Source of the DNA: an uncultured Pseudomonadota bacterium
GTDB taxonomy: Bacteria; Myxococcota_A; UBA796; SXON01
NCBI GenBank assembly: GCA_903885375.1
Contig: CAISIK010000118.1
Span: 1 to 64,000, forward strand
Length of the DNA stretch: 64,000 nt
Direction: 5' to 3'
Made by a program: the position numbers and the translations under genes. The notes beneath the pieces were generated by a model. That model made no database searches, was not told the DNA's origin, and was given only the letters and a program-made list of their open reading frames with translations. Below are positions 32,625-42,998 of this stretch, in pieces. The first letter of the stretch is position 1. Every line of letters starts with the position of its first letter.

Positions 32625-32631
32625 GCGCCCG

Positions 32632-33039
32632 CTACCCGGCGGGCAGCACGAGCACGGGAACGCTCATCGAGAGGCGGGGCGGGCCGCCCTCGGCCACCTC
32701 CCCCGCGGGCACGTAGCCATCCCCATTGGCATCGCACCCCCAACGCAGGAAGGAGGGCGCCCGCTCGAGCCCCGACACCTGCCAGCGGCCCGCCTTCGCG
32801 CGGGAGCGACCCACGACCGTGCCCCCCGACCCGATCGCCTCGATGAGGATCGGCCCTCCGCACGTGCCCGAGACACGCCCCGCCACCGAGGCCATCCCGC
32901 CGGGGCCCGCGAGGTCCACCCGACTGTCGATGGGCGCCACGGCAAGGGCGACCGGCGCCGCATCGGGCTCGCGGAGGCAGCCCACCGAGGCGAGCACCGC
33001 CGCCAACGCCCCGCCCGCGCGCGCAGCCCGCGTGATCAG
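32632..33039 (-). CDS. Small predicted lipoprotein (possible CTG start overlapping upstream TGA)
   Basis: LITRAARAGGALAAVLASVGCLREPD then ~110 aa ending SMSVPVLVLPAG; no ATG/GTG at the expected start. Confidence 0.5.
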   Translation of the reverse strand: MITRAARAGGALAAVLASVGCLREPDAAPVALAVAPIDSRVDLAGPGGMASVAGRVSGTCGGPILIEAIGSGGTVVGRSRAKAGRWQVSGLERAPSFLRWGCDANGDGYVPAGEVAEGGPPRLSMSVPVLVLPAG

Positions 33040-35069
33040 GCCCGCTCCACCCGGCAGGAAAGCCCCGCGAGGATCGGCGCACCCGTGAACCGGTCGTAGC
33101 GGTCGCCCGGGACGAGCGCCCCCACGTCGGTGGCGTAGCCCGCCGGGAGGTCCACGACGTCGGCGCGCAGGGACTCGTCGAGCGAGACGACGGCCACCAC
33201 GGAGCCCGCTTCCGTGATGACGCGCACCCGCGCGCCCGCCTCGAAGCCGGCCTCGGGGTGGAGCGTCACGCCGGGGTCGGCGCCGGGCGGCCGGTCGAAC
33301 GCGCGGAGGGCTGCATCGCGCGGGGCCGCGGCCTGGAGCCAACGGTCCATGCCGGGCGCGAGCCGCGGCGGCTGCAGCTCCGCGAGGGCGCGGGCGATGG
33401 CCTCGGGCAGGAGCTCGATCCGCCCGGAGGCGGTGGTCACGTTGAAGTAGGCGCGGTCCACCTCGCCGCCCTGCCAGCTCCCCTGCTGCTTGAGCTCAGC
33501 CAGTGTGGTCTTGCCGCTGTAGTCGAGCGCGCGCGACTCCCACGCCGACAGGTCGGCGCGGGCCACGAGCGCGCCCAGCGCGCGGAGGTGCGCGCCGTGG
33601 GCGCCGCCGCGCACGGTGGGGCCCATCGCGGCGAAGAGCTGCCCGAGGATGTCGGCCTCGGTGCGGGCCTCGCCGGGGGGGCTCACGAGGGCGGGCGTCC
33701 AACCGGTTTCACGCCAGCCGAGGATGGAGGTGTCGTGCAGGTGCACATCCTCGCGCTCCCAGGGGTGGGTGGCCGGCAGGTGCCAGTGGGCGTGCGGCGA
33801 GGTTTCGTTGTCGGCCACGTCGATCTGCACGACGAGGTCGAGCCCATCGAGGGCGCCGCGCAGGCGCTCGCCGCCCGGCAGCTCGGCCGCGGGGTTCCCG
33901 AGCACCGACACGAGCGCGCGCACCTGGCCCTCGCCGGGGGTCAGGATCTCGTCGGCCAGGATGGTTCCCGGCGCCTGCAGGAGGAGCAGGGGGAGGCCGC
34001 CCACGCGGGTGAGCGGCGCCTTGTCGGTGGGGAGCTGGCCCACGACCGCCTGCACATCGAGCACGCCCTTGTTCTCGTAGAGACCGCCGGGGCGGAGGAG
34101 GTTGGCGGTGATGCCGTGCAGCGCGATGCAGGCCCAGGAGGCGAGCGTGGCGTGCTCGGCCTGGAGCATCTGGGGCGAGCGGTGCGCCAGCGCCATCGCG
34201 GCGCGCGAGAACTTGAGCGCCACGCCGGCGATGGCCTCCGGCGCCACGCCGCAGATCTCGCCCACGCGCTCCACCGGCCAGGCCGAAACGGCCTTGGCGA
34301 GCGCCTCGAAGCCGGTGGCGAAGTCGGCCACGTACTGCTTCTCGTGCCAGGCGTTCTTGATGATCGTGTCGAGGATGCCGAGCAGGAGGAAGAGCTCGGT
34401 GCCCGGGCGGATGGGCAGGTGGATGTCCGCGCCCGCGGCCATGGCGGTCTTCCGGGCATCGGCGGCGATGACCTTGGTGCCCTTGGTCTTGCGGGAGAAG
34501 GTGAGGTCGTCCGCGTGGTGGCGGCCGGCCTGCAATGGACCCCAACCTTCGGCTTCCTGGTTGGCGCCGAGGAGGATCACGTAGTGGGCGCGCCCCACGT
34601 CGCCCTGCAGGGCCACGGGGTGTCCGAGCATGAGCTCGCCCGCGCGCACCCACGGCCCGCCGCTGGAGGCCAGCGGCGAGAAGAGGTTGGGGGTGCCGAG
34701 GCCCAGCGCGAAGGCCAGCGTGCGGGTGCTGCCCTGCGAGCTCGTGGCCACCGGCGCGCCGGCGTACATCGCCACGGCGCGGGGGCCCGACTGCGAGCGG
34801 ATCGTGGAGAGCTTCTCGCCGATCTCCTTGATGGCCTGCGGCCAGGGCACGTCCTCCCAGCCGGTGGGGGTGCGCCGGCGGGGCACACGCCACCGCCGCG
34901 GGTCGGTGGAGGCGCCCATGCTCGCCCCGCAGAGGCCGCAGACCGGGCCCCGACCCGAGGCCACCGCCGTATTCGGCGCCAGCGACGTGATCTGGCCGCC
35001 ATCGATCGTGGCCACCAGCGAGGCCATGCACTCGCCCTGCCGACACCAGGTGTACCGCTCTTCGGCCAT
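33036..35069 (-). CDS. Molybdopterin-dependent oxidoreductase (4Fe-4S, bis-MGD type)
   Basis: MAEERYTWCRQGECMASLVATIDGGQITSLAPN...PVCGLCGAS; GPRAVAMYAGAPVATSSQG; KVIAADARKTAMAAGADIHLPIRPGTE; PHAHWHLPATHPWERED. Confidence 0.87.
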   Translation of the reverse strand: MAEERYTWCRQGECMASLVATIDGGQITSLAPNTAVASGRGPVCGLCGASMGASTDPRRWRVPRRRTPTGWEDVPWPQAIKEIGEKLSTIRSQSGPRAVAMYAGAPVATSSQGSTRTLAFALGLGTPNLFSPLASSGGPWVRAGELMLGHPVALQGDVGRAHYVILLGANQEAEGWGPLQAGRHHADDLTFSRKTKGTKVIAADARKTAMAAGADIHLPIRPGTELFLLLGILDTIIKNAWHEKQYVADFATGFEALAKAVSAWPVERVGEICGVAPEAIAGVALKFSRAAMALAHRSPQMLQAEHATLASWACIALHGITANLLRPGGLYENKGVLDVQAVVGQLPTDKAPLTRVGGLPLLLLQAPGTILADEILTPGEGQVRALVSVLGNPAAELPGGERLRGALDGLDLVVQIDVADNETSPHAHWHLPATHPWEREDVHLHDTSILGWRETGWTPALVSPPGEARTEADILGQLFAAMGPTVRGGAHGAHLRALGALVARADLSAWESRALDYSGKTTLAELKQQGSWQGGEVDRAYFNVTTASGRIELLPEAIARALAELQPPRLAPGMDRWLQAAAPRDAALRAFDRPPGADPGVTLHPEAGFEAGARVRVITEAGSVVAVVSLDESLRADVVDLPAGYATDVGALVPGDRYDRFTGAPILAGLSCRVERA

Positions 35070-35088
35070 CACGCCTCCGGCCCGCGGT

Positions 35089-35880
35089 CTATCCCGCCAT
35101 GCCCGGGATGACGGCGCGGAGAAGCCGGGACGTGTGAGGCAGGTGACGAGCTTGTGCGAGGAGCCCCTCCGCAGCGCTCCGCGTTCGGAGGTGGGAGACC
35201 ACCCGAACCACGAGCGCATCGGGCTCCGGACCCCACACCGCGGCGAGGTGGGCCACGACTGCGCTGCTCGGCCGGGTGGTGAGCGCCGCCGAGGCGGCCT
35301 TCGCGGCGAGCGTCACATCGAGGCCGAGGAGCGCGGCGGCGGGCTCGGGACGCCCGGTGGCCGCGGCTGCCGCGAGGAGCCCGAGCGAATGGCCCGCTTC
35401 CGCGTGCGCCGCGCAGCCCTGGGCAAAACTGGGGTGGGCGCCAGCCGCGGTGAGGTGGATGGTGCCCGCGGCCGCGCCTTCCACCTTACGCGAGAGCTTC
35501 ACGAGCCAGGCCGCCGCCGGGTGCCGCTCGGCCGCCACACGCAGCACCTCCGGCGCCACCTCGGGGGCCAGCTCGGCGAGGCGCGGGTACACCCCCCGCG
35601 CGGTGAGCTGCCGTTCCAGCAGCTCCACGTGGGCGAGCGCCGCCCGCACGTGCACGGGCCCGCCCGGCGCCCGCGCCCCGCAGGCCACCTCGGCGAGCGC
35701 CACGGCCGCCGTGGTGGCGAGCATCGCATAGAGCGGCGCGGGGTCCTCGATGGCGTGGGCCGCACGGAGGATATCCTCGATCTCCTCGCGGCCATCTACC
35801 GCACGCGGCGCCGACGGCGCGGCGGGTGCGCCCGGGAAGGGATCGGTCGCGTCGTCATCCTTCGGGCGTTTCGGGCTCAC
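35089..35880 (-). CDS. Hypothetical protein in molybdoenzyme cluster
   Basis: Starts VSPKRPKDDDATDPFPG at GTG overlapping upstream TGA. Confidence 0.6.
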   Translation of the reverse strand: MSPKRPKDDDATDPFPGAPAAPSAPRAVDGREEIEDILRAAHAIEDPAPLYAMLATTAAVALAEVACGARAPGGPVHVRAALAHVELLERQLTARGVYPRLAELAPEVAPEVLRVAAERHPAAAWLVKLSRKVEGAAAGTIHLTAAGAHPSFAQGCAAHAEAGHSLGLLAAAAATGRPEPAAALLGLDVTLAAKAASAALTTRPSSAVVAHLAAVWGPEPDALVVRVVSHLRTRSAAEGLLAQARHLPHTSRLLRAVIPGMAG

Positions 35881-36371
35881 GGGGCCACCCGGGCGCCGCA
35901 CGTCACGGCCACGCTCCCGCTCGGCCACTTGAGCCCCACCGGCAGGCCCACCCATTCTTGGCCGGACACGGTGGGGTGGAAGTAGCCCGGCCGCTCGCGT
36001 ACGCCCGGCTCGTCGAACAACGGGTGCCCGGCTTCGGCCGCCGGCTCTCCGCCCACACGGAGGTCGGCGAGCCCGCACGCCGCCACGCTGAGGCCCTCTG
36101 GATCACGCGCCACCAGCAGCACCGTGAGGTCCGCCCGCTCGAGCGTTCGCAGCGCCGCCCAGGCGCCGTCGATGAGGCCGAAACGGTCCTCGCCGGACAC
36201 AGCGGCCATCACGTCGCGCGCCGCTTCGGCGGCCGCCCACGCCTCCTCGGGCGCCGCGCTCCCCTTCACCCGGCCGGCCCACGCGAGCGAGGCGCCGCCC
36301 TGGTCCAGCCGGCCACGGAAGTGGCCCGAGAACGGCGATCGCCCCGGCGAGCCCACGAGCAGCGCGCGCAC
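35877..36371 (-). CDS. Hypothetical protein in molybdoenzyme cluster
   Basis: Starts VRALLVGSPGRSPFSGHFRGRL; 2-nt gap from thiolase stop, GTGA overlap with next gene. Confidence 0.6.
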   Translation of the reverse strand: MRALLVGSPGRSPFSGHFRGRLDQGGASLAWAGRVKGSAAPEEAWAAAEAARDVMAAVSGEDRFGLIDGAWAALRTLERADLTVLLVARDPEGLSVAACGLADLRVGGEPAAEAGHPLFDEPGVRERPGYFHPTVSGQEWVGLPVGLKWPSGSVAVTCGARVAP

Positions 36372-36373
36372 CG

Positions 36374-37519
<1,146 letters not shown>

Positions 37520-37648
37520 CCCGCGGATCTATCCGGTTGGGGCGACCCGCGGGTCCAGTCACCGGGGTGGGCGCGGGCAGGCGCGGGTCGCGGCGCGATT
37601 GACACGTCAAGAGTTTCGTGCGACGCTTCTCGCCAACCGGGTTGAACG

Positions 37649-38551
37649 ATGCGTCTCTCCATGGGGTCCCTCACTGGTGTACAGCGCGTGGCGGCGAAGT
37701 CGCTCGCGCCCGGCAAGAAGGAAGCCATCGTGATCGCCGTGGCTGCCCAGAAGGGCGGCGTGGGCAAGACCACCACCACCGTGACCCTCGGCGCGGCCCT
37801 CGCCCGCTTCTTCGAGAAGGAGGTCCTCCTCGTGGACCTCGACGCCCAGGCGCACGTGCACCTTTCGCTTCGCGAGATGGTGAACGCCGGCGGCGACTCG
37901 CTCGCCGAGCTGCTCGAGGAGCCCACCACCCGAGAGGTGGCGGAGGTGGCGGTGGGGACGAAGATTCCCGGCCTCGAGGTCACGCCCGGCTGCCCAGAGC
38001 TGGCCCGTGCGGAGAACCGGCTCTCCACGCGCATCGGGAAGGAGCTGGTGCTCCGCGAGCTCCTGAGCGTGAGCCGCACCCACTACGACGTCATCCTGCT
38101 CGACTGCCCCCCGAACCTCGGCAACCTCACCATCAACGGCCTCGTCGCCGCCGACTGCGTGCTCATCCCCTGCAACCCGGCGATGCTCTCGGTGTCGGGC
38201 GTGGAGGGCCTGATGGGCGCCGTGGGCGAGGTGCAGGCGGCGCTGAACCCCTCGCTGTCGGTGCTCGGGCTGGTCCTCACCCGTGTGGACCAGCGGAACT
38301 CCGCCACCAACACGCTCATCGCCTCGCTCCTTGCCGAGAACTTCGGCGACCTGCTCTCCACCGTGCAGATCGGCGCCGACGCCGCGCTCTCGCGCGCGCA
38401 GCTCGCCGGCAAGGACGTGTTCGCCTACGACCCGCACAGCCGCGCCGCTGGGCAGTACGTGGAGCTCGCGGAGTGGGTGCTCGGGCGCGTGGCGGCGCTG
38501 CGCCAGCCCGCCCACGAAGAAGCGGCGACCGACAGCTCCGCCAGCGGCTAG
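37649..38551 (+). CDS. ParA/Soj-family ATPase
   Basis: Deviant Walker A AAQKGGVGKTTTTVTLGAALARFFEKEVLLVDLDAQAHVHLSL; DVILLDCPPNLGNLT. Confidence 0.92.
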   Translation: MRLSMGSLTGVQRVAAKSLAPGKKEAIVIAVAAQKGGVGKTTTTVTLGAALARFFEKEVLLVDLDAQAHVHLSLREMVNAGGDSLAELLEEPTTREVAEVAVGTKIPGLEVTPGCPELARAENRLSTRIGKELVLRELLSVSRTHYDVILLDCPPNLGNLTINGLVAADCVLIPCNPAMLSVSGVEGLMGAVGEVQAALNPSLSVLGLVLTRVDQRNSATNTLIASLLAENFGDLLSTVQIGADAALSRAQLAGKDVFAYDPHSRAAGQYVELAEWVLGRVAALRQPAHEEAATDSSASG

Positions 38552-38555
38552 CCCG

Positions 38556-39473
38556 CTACTCGATCCAGTCCACCGATCGCGCCGTACGCAGCTCGAGCGT
38601 CGTGTCGGCCGTGCCCGCGAGGAGGTCCACGACCACGAGCCCCTCGCGGGTGGCGGTCACGAAGTGGCGACCGTCCTCGGCGGCGCGGCCGTCGTAGTGT
38701 ACGGTGTCCAGGAAGGTGACCTGCTCGGGTTCGCCGCCCTCCACCGACACGCGCCACCAGTCGCCGGGCACGTCGTGGCTGCCATGCGCCCGGGCCCGCG
38801 GCACGAGGAGGTCGAGGCGGGTGAGCGCGGTGGGGGTGGGCACCACGAAGTACACCGCGGCGCCGTCGGCGCTGAAGAAGGGGCGGGCGAGGTCGTCGAG
38901 GGTGCCGGCGGGCACCAGCGTGCGCAGCCAGGTGCCTTCGGCATCCCCCAACTCCAGGCTGCGCGCGCCGTTCGGTGGCTCGAAGGCCACCCACGCCACG
39001 CGGTCGTCGGCCAAAGCGGGCTCCGTGGCCCAGGGCACGACCGGGTGCACCTCGCCCCCGGGTTCCTCCACCCACGAGAGCGTGGTGCCGTCCACGAACC
39101 AGGTGCGGTCACCCAGCACGGCCGGGAAGAAACACCACACGCCGGCGGCGTCGGCGCAGGCGAGGTCGGTGAGCGTGTCGTCGGCGTTCACGCGCACGAT
39201 GCGGCTGCGATCGAAGCCCGCGCCGCCGTCGGTGGGCGGGGCGGTGTAGGCAAGCGTGAAGGTGCCCCCCTCGCCGGCCTCCACCTCGTAGGCGAACCCG
39301 CCGGAGGGCACGCTGAAGCGGGTGTCCACCACGCCGGTGGCGAGGTCGAGCCGACTCACCAGCGGGGGGCCCAGCTCCTGCAGGAAGAGCACCTCGCCCA
39401 CGGGCGCGGCGGAGGCTTCGCCCCGGGGGGCGTCCGCGACCCCGTCGCACGCGAGGAGCACCAGGGAGATCAT
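38556..39473 (-). CDS. Predicted beta-propeller lipoprotein
   Basis: MISLVLLACDG lipobox; ATGA overlap with YHYH gene stop; TolB-like repeats. Confidence 0.7.
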   Translation of the reverse strand: MISLVLLACDGVADAPRGEASAAPVGEVLFLQELGPPLVSRLDLATGVVDTRFSVPSGGFAYEVEAGEGGTFTLAYTAPPTDGGAGFDRSRIVRVNADDTLTDLACADAAGVWCFFPAVLGDRTWFVDGTTLSWVEEPGGEVHPVVPWATEPALADDRVAWVAFEPPNGARSLELGDAEGTWLRTLVPAGTLDDLARPFFSADGAAVYFVVPTPTALTRLDLLVPRARAHGSHDVPGDWWRVSVEGGEPEQVTFLDTVHYDGRAAEDGRHFVTATREGLVVVDLLAGTADTTLELRTARSVDWIE

Positions 39474-40219
39474 GGCCGCGACGGCACCTCCACCTCGCCG
39501 TGGTAGCAGTCGATGCTGTACGGCGCGGTCTCGGTGAGGTGGTAGTGGTACACGCCGGCCGGGAACTCGGGGGTGGCGCCGGTGTGGCCGCTGCACTCGT
39601 CGAGGTCCGTCGGGGCCGTGCCGCCCTCGCCCTGCGGGCCGTACACCGCGAACCCGTCGAGCAGCACGCCGATGAGGACCGAGTGCGCCCCGTCCTCGTC
39701 GACCTCGTCGGTGATGCAGTAGGGAACGCCGTGGTAGTGGTAGTCGGCGCCGTCGGGCAGCGGGTGGGCGTTGCAGGTGTCCAGGAAGGGCACGCCGTCC
39801 ACCACAAAGTTGTTGTCCACCGCGATGCTGGTCCCGTCGCCCTCGTAGGGGTTGAAGTACACGCCGCCGCTGATGGCCACGCCGATGGTGCCCATGTTCG
39901 TGTCGGTGGTGGAGTCGGAGTAGACGGGCGTCACCGGAATCTCCACGGAGTAGGCGCGCGCCGAAACGCCGGTCGTCGTGCCATCCATGAGCGCGTAGGC
40001 CTCGAGCACGTCGTGGTCGGGGATGCCGTCGTCGCCGAGGGTCAGGGCCTCGTCGCCGAGGCTCACGGTCATGTCGTCGGCCCAGCCGGCGTCGGCGAGG
40101 GTCGCGCCGTAATCGGCGTTCTGCGCCGCGGCGGGATCGGTGGCCGTGTCGTCGGCTTCGGTGGCTTCGCAGGCGGAGAGGCCAGCGAGGATGAGGAGGA
40201 ACGGGAGGGTTCGGGGCAT
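39470..40219 (-). CDS. YHYH-domain lipoprotein
   Basis: LLILAGLSACEATE lipobox; two YHYH motifs (ADYHYHGVPYC, GVYHYHLTETAPY). Confidence 0.85.
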   Translation of the reverse strand: MPRTLPFLLILAGLSACEATEADDTATDPAAAQNADYGATLADAGWADDMTVSLGDEALTLGDDGIPDHDVLEAYALMDGTTTGVSARAYSVEIPVTPVYSDSTTDTNMGTIGVAISGGVYFNPYEGDGTSIAVDNNFVVDGVPFLDTCNAHPLPDGADYHYHGVPYCITDEVDEDGAHSVLIGVLLDGFAVYGPQGEGGTAPTDLDECSGHTGATPEFPAGVYHYHLTETAPYSIDCYHGEVEVPSRP

Positions 40220-40323
40220 GGGTCCGGGGGGTGCACGAGGACAACGCGCGAGCGCGCGGAAGCTGGAGCCGGGGATCGAAGATTTCTCCCCCGCGAGGCG
40301 CCCGCCTGGCGGTGGCCCGACGC

Positions 40324-40731
40324 CTACGGTTCGGCTGGTTCGAATCGAGCAATGGTTCCCGCGGCGAAGAGGGGAGCGAAGTCGTCATCGAGTGTCCAGA
40401 GCGCGATCGACTCCCGGAGGGCGACGGCAGCCAGCAGGCAGTCAACGAGGGCCAGGGTGACGCCGCGTGCACGCCACTCGTGTCCGAGGCCCCCAGCGGC
40501 GAGCCAGACCTCCAGATCAAGCTCCGGCCGCCGCACACTCTCTGCGAGTTGCCGGATGACGGTCTGCTCGCGCTCGGATCGTGCGCCGTAGAGCAGCTCG
40601 GCGACCACCGGATCGACGATGACCACGGCGCCCTGTTCGAGCAACTCGACCAACCGCGGGCGCCACGGCGACCGCGCGGACCGTCGGAAGAAGTCGACCC
40701 ACACGGACGTGTCCACGAGAACATCAGCCAC
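40324..40731 (-). CDS. vapC: Type II toxin, VapC-like PIN-domain ribonuclease
   Basis: VADVLVDTSVWVDFFRR, E in ELLYGARSERE, ALVDCLLAAVAL, TLDDDF. Confidence 0.9.
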   Translation of the reverse strand: MADVLVDTSVWVDFFRRSARSPWRPRLVELLEQGAVVIVDPVVAELLYGARSEREQTVIRQLAESVRRPELDLEVWLAAGGLGHEWRARGVTLALVDCLLAAVALRESIALWTLDDDFAPLFAAGTIARFEPAEP

Positions 40732-40936
40732 GGGAACGCCGCCGGTCCGCGCTTCGGAGTGCGCGCACGTCCATATCCAGATCGAGGTCACCGGCCGCGC
40801 TGATGACGGCCCGCAGCTTCTGGCGGCGGAGGTAGTCCTCCAGGGCGATCACGAGCGCCTCACGCCGCGTAGAGGCTCGCGTAACCGCCTGTACTTCATC
40901 GAGGAGTCCCTCCGGAAGATCGACGGTGGTGCGCAT
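40724..40936 (-). CDS. vapB: Type II antitoxin, VapB-like
   Basis: 70-aa MRTTVDLPEGLLDEVQAVTRASTRREALVIALEDYLRRQKL; 8-bp overlap with vapC start. Confidence 0.88.
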   Translation of the reverse strand: MRTTVDLPEGLLDEVQAVTRASTRREALVIALEDYLRRQKLRAVISAAGDLDLDMDVRALRSADRRRSRG

Positions 40937-40949
40937 GGAGGATGACCCT

Positions 40950-40987
40950 GATGCACACATCATATGCGCATCTCTCGGAGGCGTCAT
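40950..40987 (-). promoter_or_regulatory. Putative vapBC promoter with overlapping inverted-repeat operator
   Basis: GATGCACACAT-C-ATATGCGCATC (9/11 paired) at 40950-40972; minus-strand -35 ATGACG, 17-nt spacer, -10 TATGAT. Confidence 0.55.
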
Positions 40988-41077
40988 CGGGGATCGCGAC
41001 GCACACCCCCGCCGCTGAGCCGGGGACCGGTCCCGCGGCGTTCGCCTCGCCCCCCTTGCCGGGCTACCCGCCGCGCG

Positions 41078-42103
41078 ATGCCCGCCGCCCTCGCCAACGA
41101 CCTCCGCGACCTCCTGCGCGCGGCGATCGGGCACCCGCCGGAGTCCCCCGCGCTCGTGATCACCGACGCCCGGTCCGCCCTCTCGCGCACACTCGCGCGG
41201 GGCTACCGCGATGCCCGCCCCGCCGCGGTCTTCCTCGACGTGGACGAGGCCGCGCCCGCCGTCGTGTTCGCCGCGATCGACGCGCTCCCGGCCGGGAGCC
41301 TCGTCGTGCTCGTCGAGTCCACCCGCTTCGAGCTGGGCGAGTTCCGGTTCCGGTTGGAGCTGTTCAAGCGCGGGCTCGCGGTGGTCGAGCACCCCCACCT
41401 CGAGCGGGTGCCGGAGGCGGAGATTCCCGTGTACCTCGCGGCCCTCGCCTACGACCCGGCCCGCTTCCGCGGGGTGGGGTGGGCGCTGCAGTCGCGCATC
41501 GATCGTGCCGACCACATCGAGGTGGCCACGCCGTTGGGCACCGCCCGCTGGGAGGGCCCCTTCGAGGCGGCCCGCCTCAACGTGGGCGACTACCGGAAGA
41601 TGCCCAACGTCGGCGGGCAGTTCCCGATCGGCGAGGTGTTCACCGAGGCGGTAGACCTCGAAGGCCTCAACGGCCGGGTGGGCCTCTTCGCCTACGGCGC
41701 TGCCGACTTCTCCGTGGCCTTCCCGGAGCCGTTCGCGCTCGTGCTCGAGCGCGGCCGCGTGGTGGATGCACCCGCCGCCCCGCCCGCCTTCCACGACATC
41801 CTCGACACGATCCGCGCCACCGAGGGCGAGGTGTGGGTGCGCGAGCTCGGCTTCGGCCTCAACCCGGCGCTGACCGCCACCCGCCGCCTCTCCGACGTGA
41901 GCGCCTACGAACGGATGACGGGCGTGCACCTCTCGCTCGGCGCCAAGCACTCGGTGTACCCCAAGCCCCGCTTCAACAAGCGCCAGGTGCGCTTCCACGT
42001 GGACGTGTTCGTCCATGATCCGGTCGTGCGGATCGCGGGCGAGGTCTGTTTTGCCGAGGGTGCGTGGACCGTGCCGCCCGCGCCCGAAGCCGTGGCGCCG
42101 TGA
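41078..42103 (+). CDS. M29-like aminopeptidase / NicX-like metalloprotein
   Basis: FPIGEVFTEAVD, VRELGFGLNP, AYERMTGVHLSLG, FHVDVFV match M29 metal-ligand motifs. Confidence 0.7.
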   Translation: MPAALANDLRDLLRAAIGHPPESPALVITDARSALSRTLARGYRDARPAAVFLDVDEAAPAVVFAAIDALPAGSLVVLVESTRFELGEFRFRLELFKRGLAVVEHPHLERVPEAEIPVYLAALAYDPARFRGVGWALQSRIDRADHIEVATPLGTARWEGPFEAARLNVGDYRKMPNVGGQFPIGEVFTEAVDLEGLNGRVGLFAYGAADFSVAFPEPFALVLERGRVVDAPAAPPAFHDILDTIRATEGEVWVRELGFGLNPALTATRRLSDVSAYERMTGVHLSLGAKHSVYPKPRFNKRQVRFHVDVFVHDPVVRIAGEVCFAEGAWTVPPAPEAVAP

Positions 42104-42987
42104 ACTTCGTCCGCCGCCGGCGGCTCCTCCTCTCGCTCCTCGCCGTGTGGTTCATCTGGGGCTCCACCTACCTGGCCATCCGGGTGGCGCTGGACTCCTT
42201 TCCGCCGCTGGGCATGGCCGGTCTCCGCCTCACCGCCGCGGGGCTGGTCCTCCTCGCGATCGGGCGCTGGAACGGCGAGCCTTGGCTCCTCACGCGGGAG
42301 TGGGGCGCTGCGTTCGTGGTCGGCACGCTCATGTTCGTGCTCGGCAACGGGAGCGTCATGCTGGCGGAGGAGACGGTGTCCTCCGGGGTGGTGGCGGTGA
42401 TGGTGGGGGCGGTGCCGCTCTACACGGTCGCCATCGGCCGGGCCTTCGGCGCGCGGGCCACCGTTCGCCAATGGCTCAGCCTCGTGCTGGGCCTCGGCGG
42501 GATCGGCCTCCTCAACGCCGGCGTGGAGCTCTCGGGCCAACTCGGCATCGCGGCGCTCCTCACCGTGGGGTCGGTGGGCTGGGCGCTCGGTTCGGTCGTA
42601 TCGAAGAAGGTGGGGTTCGTGTCCACCACGATGGCGGCCGGCGGCCAGATGCTCGCGGGCGGGCTCCTGCTCGGAATCGGGGGCCTGGTCACCGGCGAGG
42701 AGCTGCCCCCGGAGCCGAGCCTCCAGAGCATCCTCGCGGTGGTCTACCTCTTCGTTTTCGGCTCGATCGTGGCCTTCACCGCCTACAGCTACCTCCTGCG
42801 GCACGCCTCCCTGGCGCTGGCCACCAGCTACGCCTACGTGAACCCGGTGGTGGCCGTGCTCCTCGGCGCGCTCCTCCGGGGCGAGCGCCTCGATGCTTGG
42901 GGCGCGGCCGGGCTCGGCGTGATCGTGCTGGCCGTGGTGCTGCTGACCCTGCCCGAACGCACCGTGGCGGTGCCCGAACCGGCCTGA
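42100..42987 (+). CDS. EamA/DMT-family transporter
   Basis: ~10 TM helices; VWFIWGSTYLAIRVALDSFPPLGMAGLRL; GTG start overlapping upstream TGA. Confidence 0.9.
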   Translation: MNFVRRRRLLLSLLAVWFIWGSTYLAIRVALDSFPPLGMAGLRLTAAGLVLLAIGRWNGEPWLLTREWGAAFVVGTLMFVLGNGSVMLAEETVSSGVVAVMVGAVPLYTVAIGRAFGARATVRQWLSLVLGLGGIGLLNAGVELSGQLGIAALLTVGSVGWALGSVVSKKVGFVSTTMAAGGQMLAGGLLLGIGGLVTGEELPPEPSLQSILAVVYLFVFGSIVAFTAYSYLLRHASLALATSYAYVNPVVAVLLGALLRGERLDAWGAAGLGVIVLAVVLLTLPERTVAVPEPA

Positions 42988-42998
42988 GCGGCGGCCCG

